Assembly (NCBI RefSeq): GCF_048569485.1
Contig: NC_134359.1
Span: 152,668,933 to 152,732,932, forward strand
DNA from: Anomaloglossus baeobatrachus
Lineage: Eukaryota; Chordata; Amphibia; Anura; Aromobatidae
DNA length: 64,000 bases
Direction of reading: 5' to 3'
Part shown: one piece after another, positions 22,714-32,671 of the stretch
Position numbering within the stretch: the stretch's first letter is position 1
Layout of the letters: each line of letters starts with the position of its first letter
Notes under the pieces: model-generated
Database searches by the model: none
The model's input: only the letters and a program-made list of their open reading frames with translations
What the model was told of the DNA's origin: nothing
Position numbers and translations under genes: made by a program

Positions 22714-23210
22714 AGCGCTTCCATCAAAATTTGATTCTCTTAATATATTGTAATCATCCTATTCTATAGCAGTTAATTCTTCTATTTTATCTATTTGGTC
22801 TATGACATCACGTGATTAAAGAAAAGACTAGCTCAGTCCTTCTAAGTTCTATGTAGAAACAGGAAGTCCATTCCCTGCATGAGTCATCATTAGAACTACA
22901 AAGTGTTTTCAGTGGTCTGGGTTTGTAGTTCTAAAGATGATTCATGTAGGTAAGTGGGACTTCGTATTTCTACATATTAATCAGGTCTGACATCACATCA
23001 TTAAAAACAGACTAGCTCATTATGTCTAAACTTTATGTAGAAACAGGAAGGGTTTTGTTTAGAAGGATTTTTAATCAAGTGATGTCATAGACCCAATGGA
23101 AAACACCATTAAATGAGTATAAAGGCAAAACGAGCACTTGTAAGTACACAGTGCTATATAATGTGATGACTCTAATATATTAAGAGGATACAATTTTTAA
23201 TGGGAGTTCT
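22714..23210. mobile_element. T2-type MITE, 497 bp
   Basis: TTAA lies at both ends (22710-22713 and 23211-23214). The arms AGCGCTTCCATCAAAA and CTCTTAATATATTGTAATCATC match the inverted right arm through ATTAAGAGGATACAATTTTT. Inner GACATCAC motifs are repeated in both orientations. Confidence 0.75.
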
Positions 23211-23214
23211 TTAA

Positions 23215-23536
23215 GGTGCAAAAGCATGACAAAAAACCCCTTCAGAGAGAGAGCATATTTCTGTTTTTTTAGACTTCTTATTAACTTGAAAAGTTTTGCA
23301 CAGCTTCATAGCAGAAATCACCTGAATAATTTAGTCACTTCTTTTAACCACTCGGCATTTTTTGGAAACCTGAAGCAGTTACAAAATTACTCAAAATCCT
23401 GAATACATGATCAGTCAGTCGTTTTATGATAGAAATTAATTGGAAGAGGCTTTCAACAGGTTTCTGATCATTTTTCAAGAGGTTTTCCAAGTGGATCCAC
23501 TCAAATGCCTCAAAGAAACGTTATGTCAACACACCC
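23215..23536. other. No gene recognised
   Basis: AT-rich sequence between MITEs, without a convincing ORF or repeat. Confidence 0.4.
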
Positions 23537-23982
23537 TTAGGCTATGTGCCCACGGGCGCTCGTACCTGCGGATATATCTGCAGGTACGAGCGCATGTTTC
23601 CCGCAGCTGGCCGCCGGCGTCCGCAGCTATTTTTAGCTGCTAGATTACAGCGGAATAGCTGCGGGAAACATGCGGATATTCATGCGAAATTACCTGCGGA
23701 CGTCCCGGCCTCTTATCTCCATAGCGGAGGGCCGGGACATCCGCAGGTAATTCCGCATGAATAATTGACATGCAATTATACATGCGGATGCCTACATCCG
23801 CAGCATGGTCAGCAGCCGCACTTTCAGCAGCGTGGACACAGCACTCCCCATGTCCCATAGGATAACATGGGGAGTGACTGTACATGCTAAAACCTGCGGA
23901 TTTATCTGGAAATTCAAGAAAAATCCACAGGTTTTCCGCGGCAAAATCCGCACAAACAAGCTCCCGTGGGCACATAGCCTTA
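23537..23982. mobile_element. 446-bp MITE with nested hairpins
   Basis: The ends TTAGGCTATGTGCCCACGGG and its reverse complement close the element. Inside are at least three smaller hairpins: CTGCGGATATATCTGCAGG, AGCTGCGGGAAACATGCGG pairs, and CCTGCGGATTTATCTGGA against CCACAGGTTTTCCGCGG. Confidence 0.85.
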
Positions 23983-24331
23983 GGCTGTGTGTGCAGTGTG
24001 TTTTTATGCAGATTTGGTTCAGATTGTGGCCCAAATCTGCATGTCTCTCTTCATGCTAGCTATGCCGGAAAGTCAATGAGAATTCTGAAGTAATATGCAC
24101 ACGTTGCTTACTTATTAATTTTTTATGCAGATTTGGTGCAGAAAATAATCTGTAGAATGTCAATCGTCTGTGCCTTTTTCATGCCTTTTTTTGCCCTTCC
24201 ACTCATTAACTTCATTAAGAAAAATGGATGGCACAAAAACATGCATTTTTCCGTATGGTTTTTTTTTGCCAGTAGGTTCAGATTTTCTACAGAAAATTTC
24301 TGCACCAAATCTGCAACGTGCACACATAGTC
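23980..24331. mobile_element. Second MITE abutting the first
   Basis: TTAGGCTGTGTGTGCAGTGT at the left and AACGTGCACACATAGTC at the right are imperfect inverted ends. TATGCAGATTTGGTGCAGAA is repeated inside in both orientations. The TTA between the two MITEs is shared. Confidence 0.6.
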
Positions 24332-24631
24332 TATCAGGTTTGCAAGAAGTGCTTCAATCCTAGACTTGTTCTTTTTTGGTCTGATACTCTGAGTATGTGC
24401 CTGGCTTATAGGGCATACCTCCCAACTTTTCAAGAAAGGAAAGAGGGACAAAGTATGCGGCGTGCAAATTTTGACCACGCCCCTAGCCACTCCCCTAGCC
24501 ACACCCATTTGGAAGTAATGGTCATTCAGCAGATGTCCCGGACTGTTCATTCATATTCATAGCAGTCAGAATTTTTTTATATTTCTATGTGTCACTATAT
24601 GACATGTTGCTTATTTGTACCTTTAATTCCT

Positions 24632-25275
24632 TGTTCACACATTGCATAAATTCTGTTTCTTTTTGTTTCTGTCTGCACCAAACTACACAATAACTATCTT
24701 CTCTGTTTTTTCCATTTTTACTGCATTTTTTCTGCCTTTTTTCCATTATTTAATGCGTTTTTGCTTCAGATGTGAATCTGCGTTTTTAAGTGTTTTTATT
24801 GTACTGAGAAGCTTTTTCCTGCATTTTTTTAAGCTCCACATAGAAACCTCCAGAGGAAACCCCCACCCCCCCCCCGAACACCGCAGAATTCAGCGGCATC
24901 TTTTCATGGAATCACATCCACTTTACTTGGACAATTAAACACAGCAGAATAAATGTGCAAAAAAACAGCAGGAAAAAAATGCAGCATTTACACTACATGG
25001 GAATATGGACTAATTGTCCAAGCAAAGTAGATGAGATGTCACGAAATCTCTTTTCCTGGTGCGTGGAAAGATGCCGCTAAACTGTGCGGATTTGGTGTTT
25101 CTTTCTTTTTATAAGCTTCAGGATTCACATCAGCAACACACATGTATCAAATAAGGTGACAAGGCATAAAAAATACCGCAGACACGCAATAATCAGAGGA
25201 TATTGTTATTGCGCTCGTGGCGCGGGGACACCTGCAGAAAAAATGCAGCATTTACGCTATGTGTGAACACGGTGA
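24632..25275. mobile_element. MITE inside the 3.0-kb element
   Basis: GTTCACACATTGCATAAATT at the left and TTTACGCTATGTGTGAACAC at the right are inverted ends. Inner arms around GACAATTAAACACAGCAG and ACTAATTGTCCAAGCAAAGT are also inverted. Confidence 0.65.
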
Positions 25276-25673
25276 TACATTTTTATTACATTTTTTATGG
25301 GTTTTAATAAAGAAAAATAATAAATTGTGCCATTTTTTTTTCCCCGCCATTTACCGATCCCCATAAATAACCTGATCGCTGTGTTGTTCAGGTCATTACG
25401 ATTACAGGGACACCAAATATGTCCATGTCATTTGCTGATTTGTGATGTTTATTATTTTATAAAAAAGTGTAATAAAATTACATTATTCTATTTTTTTTAT
25501 TATTTTTAGTAATTTTATTAGAAGAAAAAAAAAATCCTCTTTTCCTCTCTCTCTCTAGAATACAGGAGATAGCGACACTGCTGTGTACAATGGAGCTGTG
25601 TCCAGTGTAATCTGCTGTGTAAGAGGCTGCATTGTAGGTTCATTTATGTAAAATCCTCCCTCTCACATCATCA

Positions 25674-25790
25674 ATCCTAGTGGCTCAACAGCTAGAGCAG
25701 CTAGGAAAGCTAGGAGGCTGCTGGACACAAGTTTTGAAAGTTGCTGGTTTGAATCCAAGGTGGTAAAGTTAAAAAATAAAAAAATTGTAT
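25674..25790 (+). repeat. tRNA-like (SINE-type) promoter remnant 1
   Basis: AGTGGCTCAACAGCTAGAGC resembles an A box and GGTTTGAATCC a B box. The spacing of about 56 nt is longer than in a standard tRNA, and no cloverleaf closes. Probably an old SINE head, followed by an A-rich tract. Confidence 0.4.
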
Positions 25791-25877
25791 TTGTATTTTT
25801 TTCCTCATTTCTTCTATAGTAGTTTTATGGGAACAAATGAATCTGACTCTTTCCTTCACCTACATTGAGATACAGTA

Positions 25878-26601
25878 TTTATCTATCTATCTATCTATAT
25901 CTATCCCTCTGTCTGTCTATCTATCTATCTATGATTCTATCTATGATTCTATCTAGCTATCTATGATTCTATCTATCTCTCTATCGATCTCTATCTATCT
26001 ATAAATTTATCTATGATTCTATCTATCTAGGCTTCTATCTCTATCTATCGATCTCTCTCTATCTATCTATAATTCTATCTATCTAGGATTCTATCTATCT
26101 ATTTATCTGTCTAGGATTCTATCTATCTATCTATCTAGGATTCTATCTATCTATTTATCTATCTATCTAGGCTTCTATCTATCTATCTATCTAGGCTTCT
26201 ATCTATCTATCTATCTATGCTTCTATCTATCTATCTATGCTTCTATCTATCTATCTATCTAGGCTTCTATCTATCTAGGCTTCTATCTATCTATCTAGGC
26301 TTCTATCTATCTAGGCTTCTATCTATCTATCTATCTAGGCTTTTATCTATCTATCTATCTAGGCTTCTATCTATCTATCTAGGCTTCTATCTATCTATCT
26401 AGGCTTCTATCTATCTATCTAGGCTTCTATCTATCTATCTAGGCTTCTATCTATCTATCTAGGCTTCTATCTATCTATCTAGGCTTCTATCTATCTATCT
26501 AGGCTTCTATCTATCTATCTAGGCTTCTATCTATCTATCTAGGCTTCTATCTATCTATCTAGGCTTCTATCTATCTAGGCTTCTATCTATCTATCTAGGC
26601 T

Positions 26602-26633
<32 letters not shown>

Positions 26634-27095
26634 GGCTTCTATCTATCTATCTATCTAGGCTTCTATCTATCTATCTATCTAGGCTTCTATCTATCTATCT
26701 AGGCTTCTATCTATCTATCTATCTAGGCTTCTATCTATCTATCTATCTAGGCTTCTATCTATCTATCTATCTAGGCTTCTATCTATCTATCTAGGCTTCT
26801 ATCTATCTATCTATCTATCTAGGCTTCTATCTATCTATCTAGGCTTCTATCTATCTATCTAGGCTTCTATCTAGGCTTCTAACTATCTATCTAGTCTTCT
26901 ATCTTATCTATCTATCTAGGCTTCTATCTATCTATCTAGGATTCTATCTATCTATCTAGGATTCTATCTATCTATCTATCTAGGATTCTATCTATCATGT
27001 ATGTTTCTATTATCTGTCATGTATCTATATATCCCTCTATCATTCATCCATCCCTCTTTCTATCCCTCCCTCTATCACTCCATTCATCCATCCCT
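25878..27095. repeat. (CTAT)n compound microsatellite, 1.2 kb
   Basis: CTAT tetramers are punctuated by AGGCTT, giving regular 20-bp units of the form CTATCTATCTATCTAGGCTT across 26200-26900. Degenerate TCTATGATT variants lie on the left and CATCCATCC variants on the right. This GATA-type repeat makes the spurious ORF at 26217. Confidence 0.95.
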
Positions 27096-27183
27096 CCATC
27101 CATCTTTGCAGCTGAATAATCTGCTTCTGGTGTCTCACCTGCAGTATAGAGATCAAGATAACAAAATCTTCCTATGGGTTTCA

Positions 27184-27280
27184 ATACAGGCAGTAGCTCA
27201 GTGGTAGAGCTGCTGCCTTTGAAACAATGAACTCACAGTTCCACGGGTTTGAGTCCCGGCCGCCCCGAAAATCCAGAGCC
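27184..27280 (+). repeat. tRNA-like (SINE-type) promoter remnant 2
   Basis: GTAGCTCAGTGGTAGAGC is a good A box and GGGTTTGAGTCCC a good B box, about 39 nt apart. The anticodon arm does not fold as in a functional tRNA, so this is a SINE head or tRNA-derived segment, not a tRNA gene. Confidence 0.45.
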
Positions 27281-27448
27281 GATGATGATTTAATTTAATT
27301 TATTCACTGCACTGAGGGGAGGAGCCGGGACATCAGCTGTGAGCTGTGGGACACACCTCTAAAATCGTGGCAGTCCCGCAGAATCCGGGACGGTTGGGAG
27401 GTATGATAGGGTGATCACTTTCAGAGCTTGTATATGGTGTGCGCCTTG

Positions 27449-27476
27449 TAATAACCTTTGTTTCTTAATTTGGCAG
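27449..27476 (+). promoter_or_regulatory. Branch point and 3' splice site before INPP1 exon 2
   Basis: TAATAAC (27449-27455) is a strong branch-point match. It is followed by CTTTGTTTCTTAATTTGGCAG ending at 27476, so the exon starts at 27477 with 20 nt of 5'UTR. Confidence 0.7.
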
Positions 27477-27700
27477 TGTAAAAGATAGTCTAGAAGATGT
27501 CTGAAATCCTCCACGAGTTGTTATGTGCTTCTGAGAAGGCTGCGTGTATTGCCCGAGCATGTCGGCAGGAAGAGGCCCTATTTCAGCTTTTAATTGAAGA
27601 AAAAAAGGAGGAAGAGAAGAATAAAAAATTCCTTATTGACTTTAAAACCTTGGCTGATGTCTTGGTCCAGGAAGTCATTAAACATGACCTAGGCAAAAAG
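27477..27700 (+). CDS. INPP1: INPP1 exon 2: first coding exon, residues 1-68
   Basis: Inositol polyphosphate 1-phosphatase is a Mg2+-dependent, Li+-inhibited cytosolic enzyme. It removes the 1-phosphate from inositol 1,4-bisphosphate and 1,3,4-trisphosphate in inositol recycling. The ATG at 27497 has a purine at -3. The 68 residues, beginning MSEILHELLCASEKA and including FQLLIEEKKEEEKNKKF and DFKTLADVLVQEVIK, match vertebrate INPP1 closely and collinearly from memory of the human protein. Asp54, a metal ligand, is present in TLADV. The exon ends after Lys68 (phase 0) at a GTGAGC donor (27701). The 5'UTR part is 27477-27496. The frame runs 22 codons into the intron before a stop. A transposon end lies 71 bp upstream. 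Confidence 0.95.
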
Positions 27701-27952
27701 GTGAGCAGTCTCAAGACATACATCATATACTTTGCAGGTCATATTTGTTTACAAAGAGTCCAAAGGTGAAATCTTTTCTTATCTAAGTAATGTGGCTATG
27801 ACTTGTATCCTGCATTTTCACCGGTTTTCACTTCTGCTGCATCTATATCTAATTTACAAAAAAGGTAGTCTGAAAAAGAAAAGGGGGGTAAACAACAGGG
27901 ATATAGAAATCTATCTACAGTCCTCATCATTATTGACACCTATGAAGTTTAA

Positions 27953-28330
27953 AGGGAACCTGTCATCAGAAATTTGGCTTTCAACCTAAATGTTTCCCCC
28001 TCTGCAGCTCGTGGGCTGCATTCTAGCAAGGTTTCTTTACTTTTTGTGCCCCCTTTTAAACCAAAATAAATACTTTATAAAACTGTACCTTTCAGTTTGA
28101 AAATCTTGTAAATTATCCATGGGGGCAGGCCGTGTGGCGTCCGTTGCTGTATCTTACGCCGTCCCCCATGCTCCAATTCGTCCCTCAGGATGCCGCCCAC
28201 TGCGCCCGAGGTCCCGTGCACGCCGGGACACCTATTTACGTGGTCACAAGCACGAGAGTATGGGTGGCGCTGTGATTGCATCGCAAGTGCCCGCCCATAC
28301 TCTCGTGGCTGCGCTCTCCCCATGCAGCAA
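27953..28330 (+). mobile_element. Incomplete T2/Kolobok-type MITE
   Basis: The left end TTAAAGGGAACCTGTCATCA, with TTAA at 27949-27952, matches the 9743-10723 element through CCCCCTCTGCAGCTC and CAAAATAAA. No right TTAAAGG end follows. From about 28330 the sequence turns into GATGACGTCAC/AGTGAGC-rich palindromic material. Confidence 0.7.
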
Positions 28331-28640
28331 CTGAAGTGAGCCGCGCGATTAGCGATGACGTCACTCAGGTTACCCGTGGCCACCGTTGAATTCTCCAACT
28401 GTGACAGCAAGTCGCCCGAGTGACTGAAGTGAGCTGCGCGATCAGCGATGACGTCACAGGTGAGTTGCGGTCTCGGGTGGAGGATCCAGCGGTGGCCGCA
28501 GGTAACTGAGTGATGGCACCGCTAATCGCGCTGCTCACTTCAATCACTCAGAGGATTTACGGTCACCGGTGACTCCTTCATGGGTGACCGCTAATCAGGA
28601 CGCGACACACATACAGAGCCGCGGTATGACAATGAAGTCG
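28331..28640. repeat. GC-rich palindromic repeat
   Basis: GCGCGATTAGCGATGACGTC and GCGCGATCAGCGATGACGTC are direct repeats. CACCGCTAATCGCGCTGCTCA is the inverted form. Related motifs lie in the centre of the foldback element near 44700-44960. Confidence 0.55.
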
Positions 28641-28731
28641 GGTGAAGTTCATCAGAGGTCATTCTCATCGCGCAACTGTCTGTGTCTGCTGTCAGCAGGC
28701 ATATAACAGAGGTGAATTGCCGTGGGACCAC

Positions 28732-28892
28732 ACTGCAAAAAATGCATCCAAAACGCATGCAAAATGCATCCAAAATGCATGCGTTTTGGATGCATTTTTT
28801 TTTACAAACGCAGTGTTTACAGTTGTCCAGTCTGCCAGAGGGTGCGTTCTTTTCCACACTGCACAGAACGCAATGTGCGCACATACCCTTAA
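28732..28892. mobile_element. Small MITE
   Basis: Degenerate inverted ends (CCACACTGCAAAAAATGCAT and AACGCAATGTGCGCACATAC) surround a strong hairpin of AAAATGCATGCGTTTTGGAT type. Confidence 0.5.
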
Positions 28893-28949
28893 TTAGTATG
28901 GAAACACAGTTTGACTCGCCTATGATAAATTGCCCATGTGACATAAATT

Positions 28950-31235
28950 AGCCAATGAATGATAACTTCAGTGTTTTAAAAAGCCACATGGTAGGCCCTG
29001 TTCCTTTGTTACAATGGTGAAGGCAAAGGAGCTGTCTGAAAACCTCATAACTGCTACAAGACTTCCAAAGGGCGTAAGGCCATATCCAAAGACCTTGCTA
29101 TCCCAATTTCAACAGTGTGCAGTGTTATTAACCCCTTCACCCCTGGGCAATTTTCTGTTTTGTTTTTTTTTTTTGCTCCACTTCTGAGAGCCGTAATTTT
29201 TCTCTCTTAATTTTTCCATTAATTTTGCCATATAAGGGCTTATTTTTTGAGTCATGAGTTGTACTTTTAAATGAAAGCATTAGTTTTACCATATAGTGTA
29301 CTGGAAAACACCCAAAAAAATTCCAAGTGCGGAAAAAATGCAAAAAAAAGTGCAATTGCCCGATTGTTTTTGAGATATTTTATTCAGTGTTCACTATATG
29401 GTAGAACTGATGTGTTTGTGTGATGCCTCAGTTCGGTACGAGTTCGTAGGCACCAAACTTGTATGGGTTTTCTTTTATCTAAGGGGTTAAAAAAATTCAG
29501 AAGTTTGTCCAAAAGAAATGGCACACTTTTTGCGCCATTTCCCGCGATCCGTAGTGTTCTCATTTTTTGGGAGCTGACTTTTTAATGGTACCATTTTTGC
29601 GCAGATGCTACGTTTTGATCACGTATTATCTCATTTTGTGCAAAATTTGTTGCGACCAAAAAACCTTTTGGCGTTTGGACTTTTTTTCCCGCTACGCTGT
29701 TTACCGATCAGGTGAATTGATTTTATATTTTGATCGGGCATTCCGATGTGTGTATATTTTATATATTTTTTTTTAACCCTTTAACTTTCAATGGGGCAAA
29801 TGGGGGGTAATTTAAATTTTTAGGTTTTTGGGTTTTTTTTTATTTATTTTTTTCCTAGTCCCTCTGGGGGGGGGGGCTATAAGGTTCAGCAGTCTGATTT
29901 GCTTGTTCATTTCTGTAGATCACAGCTGCATTGCTATGATCTGCAGAACAGCTGCTCTACTCTCATACACGACGCTCTGCTGGGTGTAAGAGGAATTGAC
30001 TGATGATAGCTACAGGAGTCATCACATGACCCTGTGCTACCATGGCAACCATCGGCTCCACGTGATCACATCACGTGACTTCCGATGGCGCCGGGTGTTT
30101 ACCACGGCGCGTTGTTACATCTCGCTGTCACATTTGGACAGCGAGGTTGAAGGGGTTAACAGGCGCGAGTGGATCGTGGATCCACTCATGACTGATAGCC
30201 ACACATGTCAGCTGATTGGAACAGCTGACATGTGCAGGGATCGCTGCCGGCTCACCGCGGCAGCCGCCGGGGATTACGCTGACACGATCCAAATCGTACC
30301 TAATACATCATGTGTCGTTCAGAGGTTAAGAATTTTATCAAGCATGGAAAAGTCAAGAACCTCCCTGGATGTGGGGGCAAAGAGGAAAATTGACAAGAGA
30401 TGGTTTCGAAGATTGTTGAGAATGATGGATAAAAATACCACGTCAAGCATCCATCGACCTGAAGGCCAACCTGGAACAGTCTGAGGTCATGGTTTAAATG
30501 AGTACGATACGCCTTACATTAAACCAAGCAGAGATTCATGGGCGAAGGCCAAGGAAGAAACCATTGCTGAAGAAAAGACCTAAAAATAAATTACTGATGT
30601 CTGCCAAAAAGCACCTTGACAAACCACAAGCCTAGGAAAATGTTCTGTGTACAAATTAAATAAAAACAGACCTTTTTGGCAATGCAAAGCAATAGTTTTA
30701 CAGATGGCGCAGTGAAGGTTAAAAGGAAAAGAACACCCTACCAACAGCTAAGCATGGTGGAGAATCCATAACACTGTGGAGTTGCTTTGCTGCGTCTAGT
30801 ACTGGAGGCATTGATCGTATCAAAGGAGTCATGAAATCAGAATTATTAGTTTTTAGTGAGAAATGTCCTACTCTGTGTAAGAAAACTTGGTTTGTCAAAT
30901 ATCATAGGTCCTCCAGTAAGACGATGACCCAAAGCACACATTCAAAAGTACAGAGGAATGGTTGAAAAATAAAAAAATGGACTGTTTTAAAATGGCCAAC
31001 AATGAGTCCTGACCTCAATCCCATCTTTGGGGTGTGTTGAAATCTGCCATTGGGGAAAAAAAAAAATTTGCAAACATTTAAGAGCTTGAACAAACTGCAA
31101 GGGAAGAGTGGGAGAAAATACCAGCTGCGAAGTTTAAGAAGCTTATAGATGACTAGAAGAAACGTTTGGAGGCTGTCATCCATGCTAAAGGGTGTGCAAC
31201 CAAGTATTAATTAGGGGGACTTTTATTGCGGGACT
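28950..31235 (+). pseudogene. Decayed Tc1-like transposon, interrupted
   Basis: An ATG at 29014 opens a Tc1-like N-terminus (MVKAKELSEN, then RPYPKTLLSQFQQ). After a 1.2-kb insertion the transposase resumes at about 30330. Weak Tc1 matches follow in shifting frames: a [14 protein letters not shown]-like block near 30750, MTQSTHSK near 30925 (from the DPKHTS region) and SPDLNPIFGVC near 31006. At least several frameshifts and stops are present. Terminal repeats are not clear. This is a much older family member than the two Tc1 copies in intron 3. Confidence 0.8.
29128..30330. mobile_element. 1.2-kb element inserted in the decayed Tc1
   Basis: It starts TTAACCCCTTCACCCCTGGG and ends GTTCAGAGGTTAA. 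The first half is AT-rich with GCAATTGCCCGA and TTTTTGCGCCATTTCCCGCG. The second half is GC-rich with palindromes such as ACATGTCAGCTGATTGGA against AACAGCTGACATGTGC and CACGTGATCACATCACGTG. Tc1 coding sequence lies on both sides. Non-autonomous; family not assigned. Confidence 0.65.
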
Positions 31236-31378
31236 TGCCCTTTATTCTGTTTCTTGTTTGAAATTACAACATGTAAGTTGACAAACAATGTTTTATTGTT
31301 GTATTACTTTGGACCACTAATTAAAAAATCCAGAGGATATATCTTTGGTACATTTCCAATTGTTTCTGAAGATATTGT

Positions 31379-31384
31379 ACTATC

Positions 31385-31417
<33 letters not shown>

Positions 31418-31418
31418 T
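31379..31418. repeat. (CTAT)n microsatellite before exon 3
   Basis: Nine to ten CTAT units end 47 bp upstream of the INPP1 exon 3 start. Confidence 0.95.
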
Positions 31419-31464
31419 AATCTTTTTATAGTTGGGGAAAAAAAGCTGACTGTAACTGTTTTAG

Positions 31465-31525
31465 TTCCCAGGCTTAGAGAAAAATGTAAGAGGAGAAGAA
31501 TCCAATGAATTTACAAATGAGCTTG
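31465..31525 (+). CDS. INPP1: INPP1 exon 3: residues 69-88 plus one base
   Basis: A 61-bp exon. TTTTAG precedes it and GTAAGT follows at 31526. It reads FPGLEKNVRGEESNEFTNEL plus the first base of the next codon (phase 1). This matches the human segment FPGLEKNIFGEESNEFTNDW. Glu79, a second metal ligand in the enzyme family, is the first E of GEES. Candidate branch points CTGAC (31446) and TAACT (31453) lie close upstream. A (CTAT)n run ends 47 bp before the exon. The exon is too short for ORF-based detection and the correct frame is identified by homology and phase. Confidence 0.93.
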
Positions 31526-31724
31526 GTAAGTAATTTTACATTTCTATTTAAAACAGAATATATTTTTGGGCAATTATGATTGAGGAAAGAAAATAATATA
31601 CTTTAGGAGATAAATGAAATGGTTTACAAAGTATAAAATAGTTTAAAAAAAAAATCTCTTGGTTATTTAATATTTCTAGTTTAAAAATGAGAAATATATT
31701 GTTGTTTAACATCCTTTAGCTCTA

Positions 31725-32022
31725 TATCAATCTAGGGCGATTCATGAATGCACTGTAGGAAGATCGCTCTTATGCAAGCCTAGATAGGTCCACCAGGGTC
31801 TTTTCTGCTGTTATCTTGATAGTATCAAGTTATCTGGTTGCTGCTCTTCCTCTTCGCCTTGTTTCTTCCATTTTTCCTACCATGATGTTTTTCTCCAGTG
31901 ATTGCTCTTTTCGTAAGATGTGCCAAAGTTTGCGAGTCATAGCTTGGTGATCCTTGTTTCTAGTGACATGTCTGGCTTGATTTGATCCAAAATGTATTTT
32001 TGTTCTCCTTGACATTGTAAGG
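31725..32022 (-). pseudogene. 3' end of an RTE-type LINE
   Basis: On the minus strand, KLWHILRKEQSLEKNIMVGK then MEETRRRGRAATR and LDTIKITAEKTLVDLSRLA recall the C-terminal domain of RTE/BovB-like polymerases, which ends with a GKMEGKRRRGRP-type motif. The frame breaks at least once after AATR and there is a stop before ERSSYSAF. Confidence 0.65.
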
Positions 32023-32671
32023 ACAGTCCTGGAAGTGGACCCACTGGACCGTGCACCGGACTCCCCTGCGACGCCGCCTCAAGTGAACCCCTATACAGGG
32101 ACTGTCAGGCGTAACCGCAGAGGGCCTAGATGCACGGAAGCCGGGATCAGCAACAGTTACAGGATGCAGGATCCGATCTGGACCAGGTACAGGTTAACTG
32201 GATCAGGCAGAAGTCCAGAACTGAGACTGGTGCAGGTCACAGGAGGTAGGCTGAAGTCCAGAACCAGAGACTGGTGCAGGTTACTGGGATGAGGCTGGAG
32301 TGTGTGCTCAGAACGGTACTCAGGATCTGCAAGCAGAGACAGTTACAACAAGCACAGGCATAGAGGGACCTGAACAACTAGTACAAGAGACAAGCTACAG
32401 GGACGCGTTGAACAAGCACTGGCCATGGGGAGTAGCAAGTCTTAAATACCAAAAGTTACTTATTAGTGATATTCCGGACAGCTGTGCTGGCCTTTTAAGT
32501 CAAGGAGAGTGCACACGTGTACCCCTTAGTGGTGCATGTGTGAGGGCCGCGACCCGGAAGTCAGAGCCAAGACCACAGGAGGAGAGGCAGGACGCTGGGG
32601 CGCAGGTGGCTGCAGTGAGTAAGTGGCGCGGGGCCGGTACCGACAGGGAAAAGGTATGGACGGGGAAGCAG
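32023..32671. other. Moderately repetitive GC-balanced sequence, unclassified
   Basis: Imperfect direct repeats of CTGGTGCAGGTCACAGGAGG/CTGGTGCAGGTTACTGGGAT type are present at 32227-32290. No gene recognised. Confidence 0.35.

Larger units (their letters stand above)
24414..27405. mobile_element. 3.0-kb TIR-bounded element next to INPP1 exon 2
   Basis: The ends are CATACCTCCCAAC and GTTGGGAGGTATG. The terminal part also has AAGGAAAGAGGGACAAAGTA at the left and CCGGGACGGTTGGGAGG at the right. No transposase is present. The interior holds a MITE (24632-25275), two tRNA-like promoters (25674 and 27184) and the (CTAT) tract. Its right end is 71 bp before the exon 2 splice acceptor. Superfamily not assigned. 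Confidence 0.6.

Noticed and set aside
27184-27280. Possible tRNA gene
   Set aside because: A and B boxes are present but the anticodon arm and acceptor stem do not fold; it looks like a SINE head.
29996-30484. 162-codon ORF running from the inserted element into the decayed Tc1
   Set aside because: Chance frame across an insertion junction; only the last part resembles Tc1.
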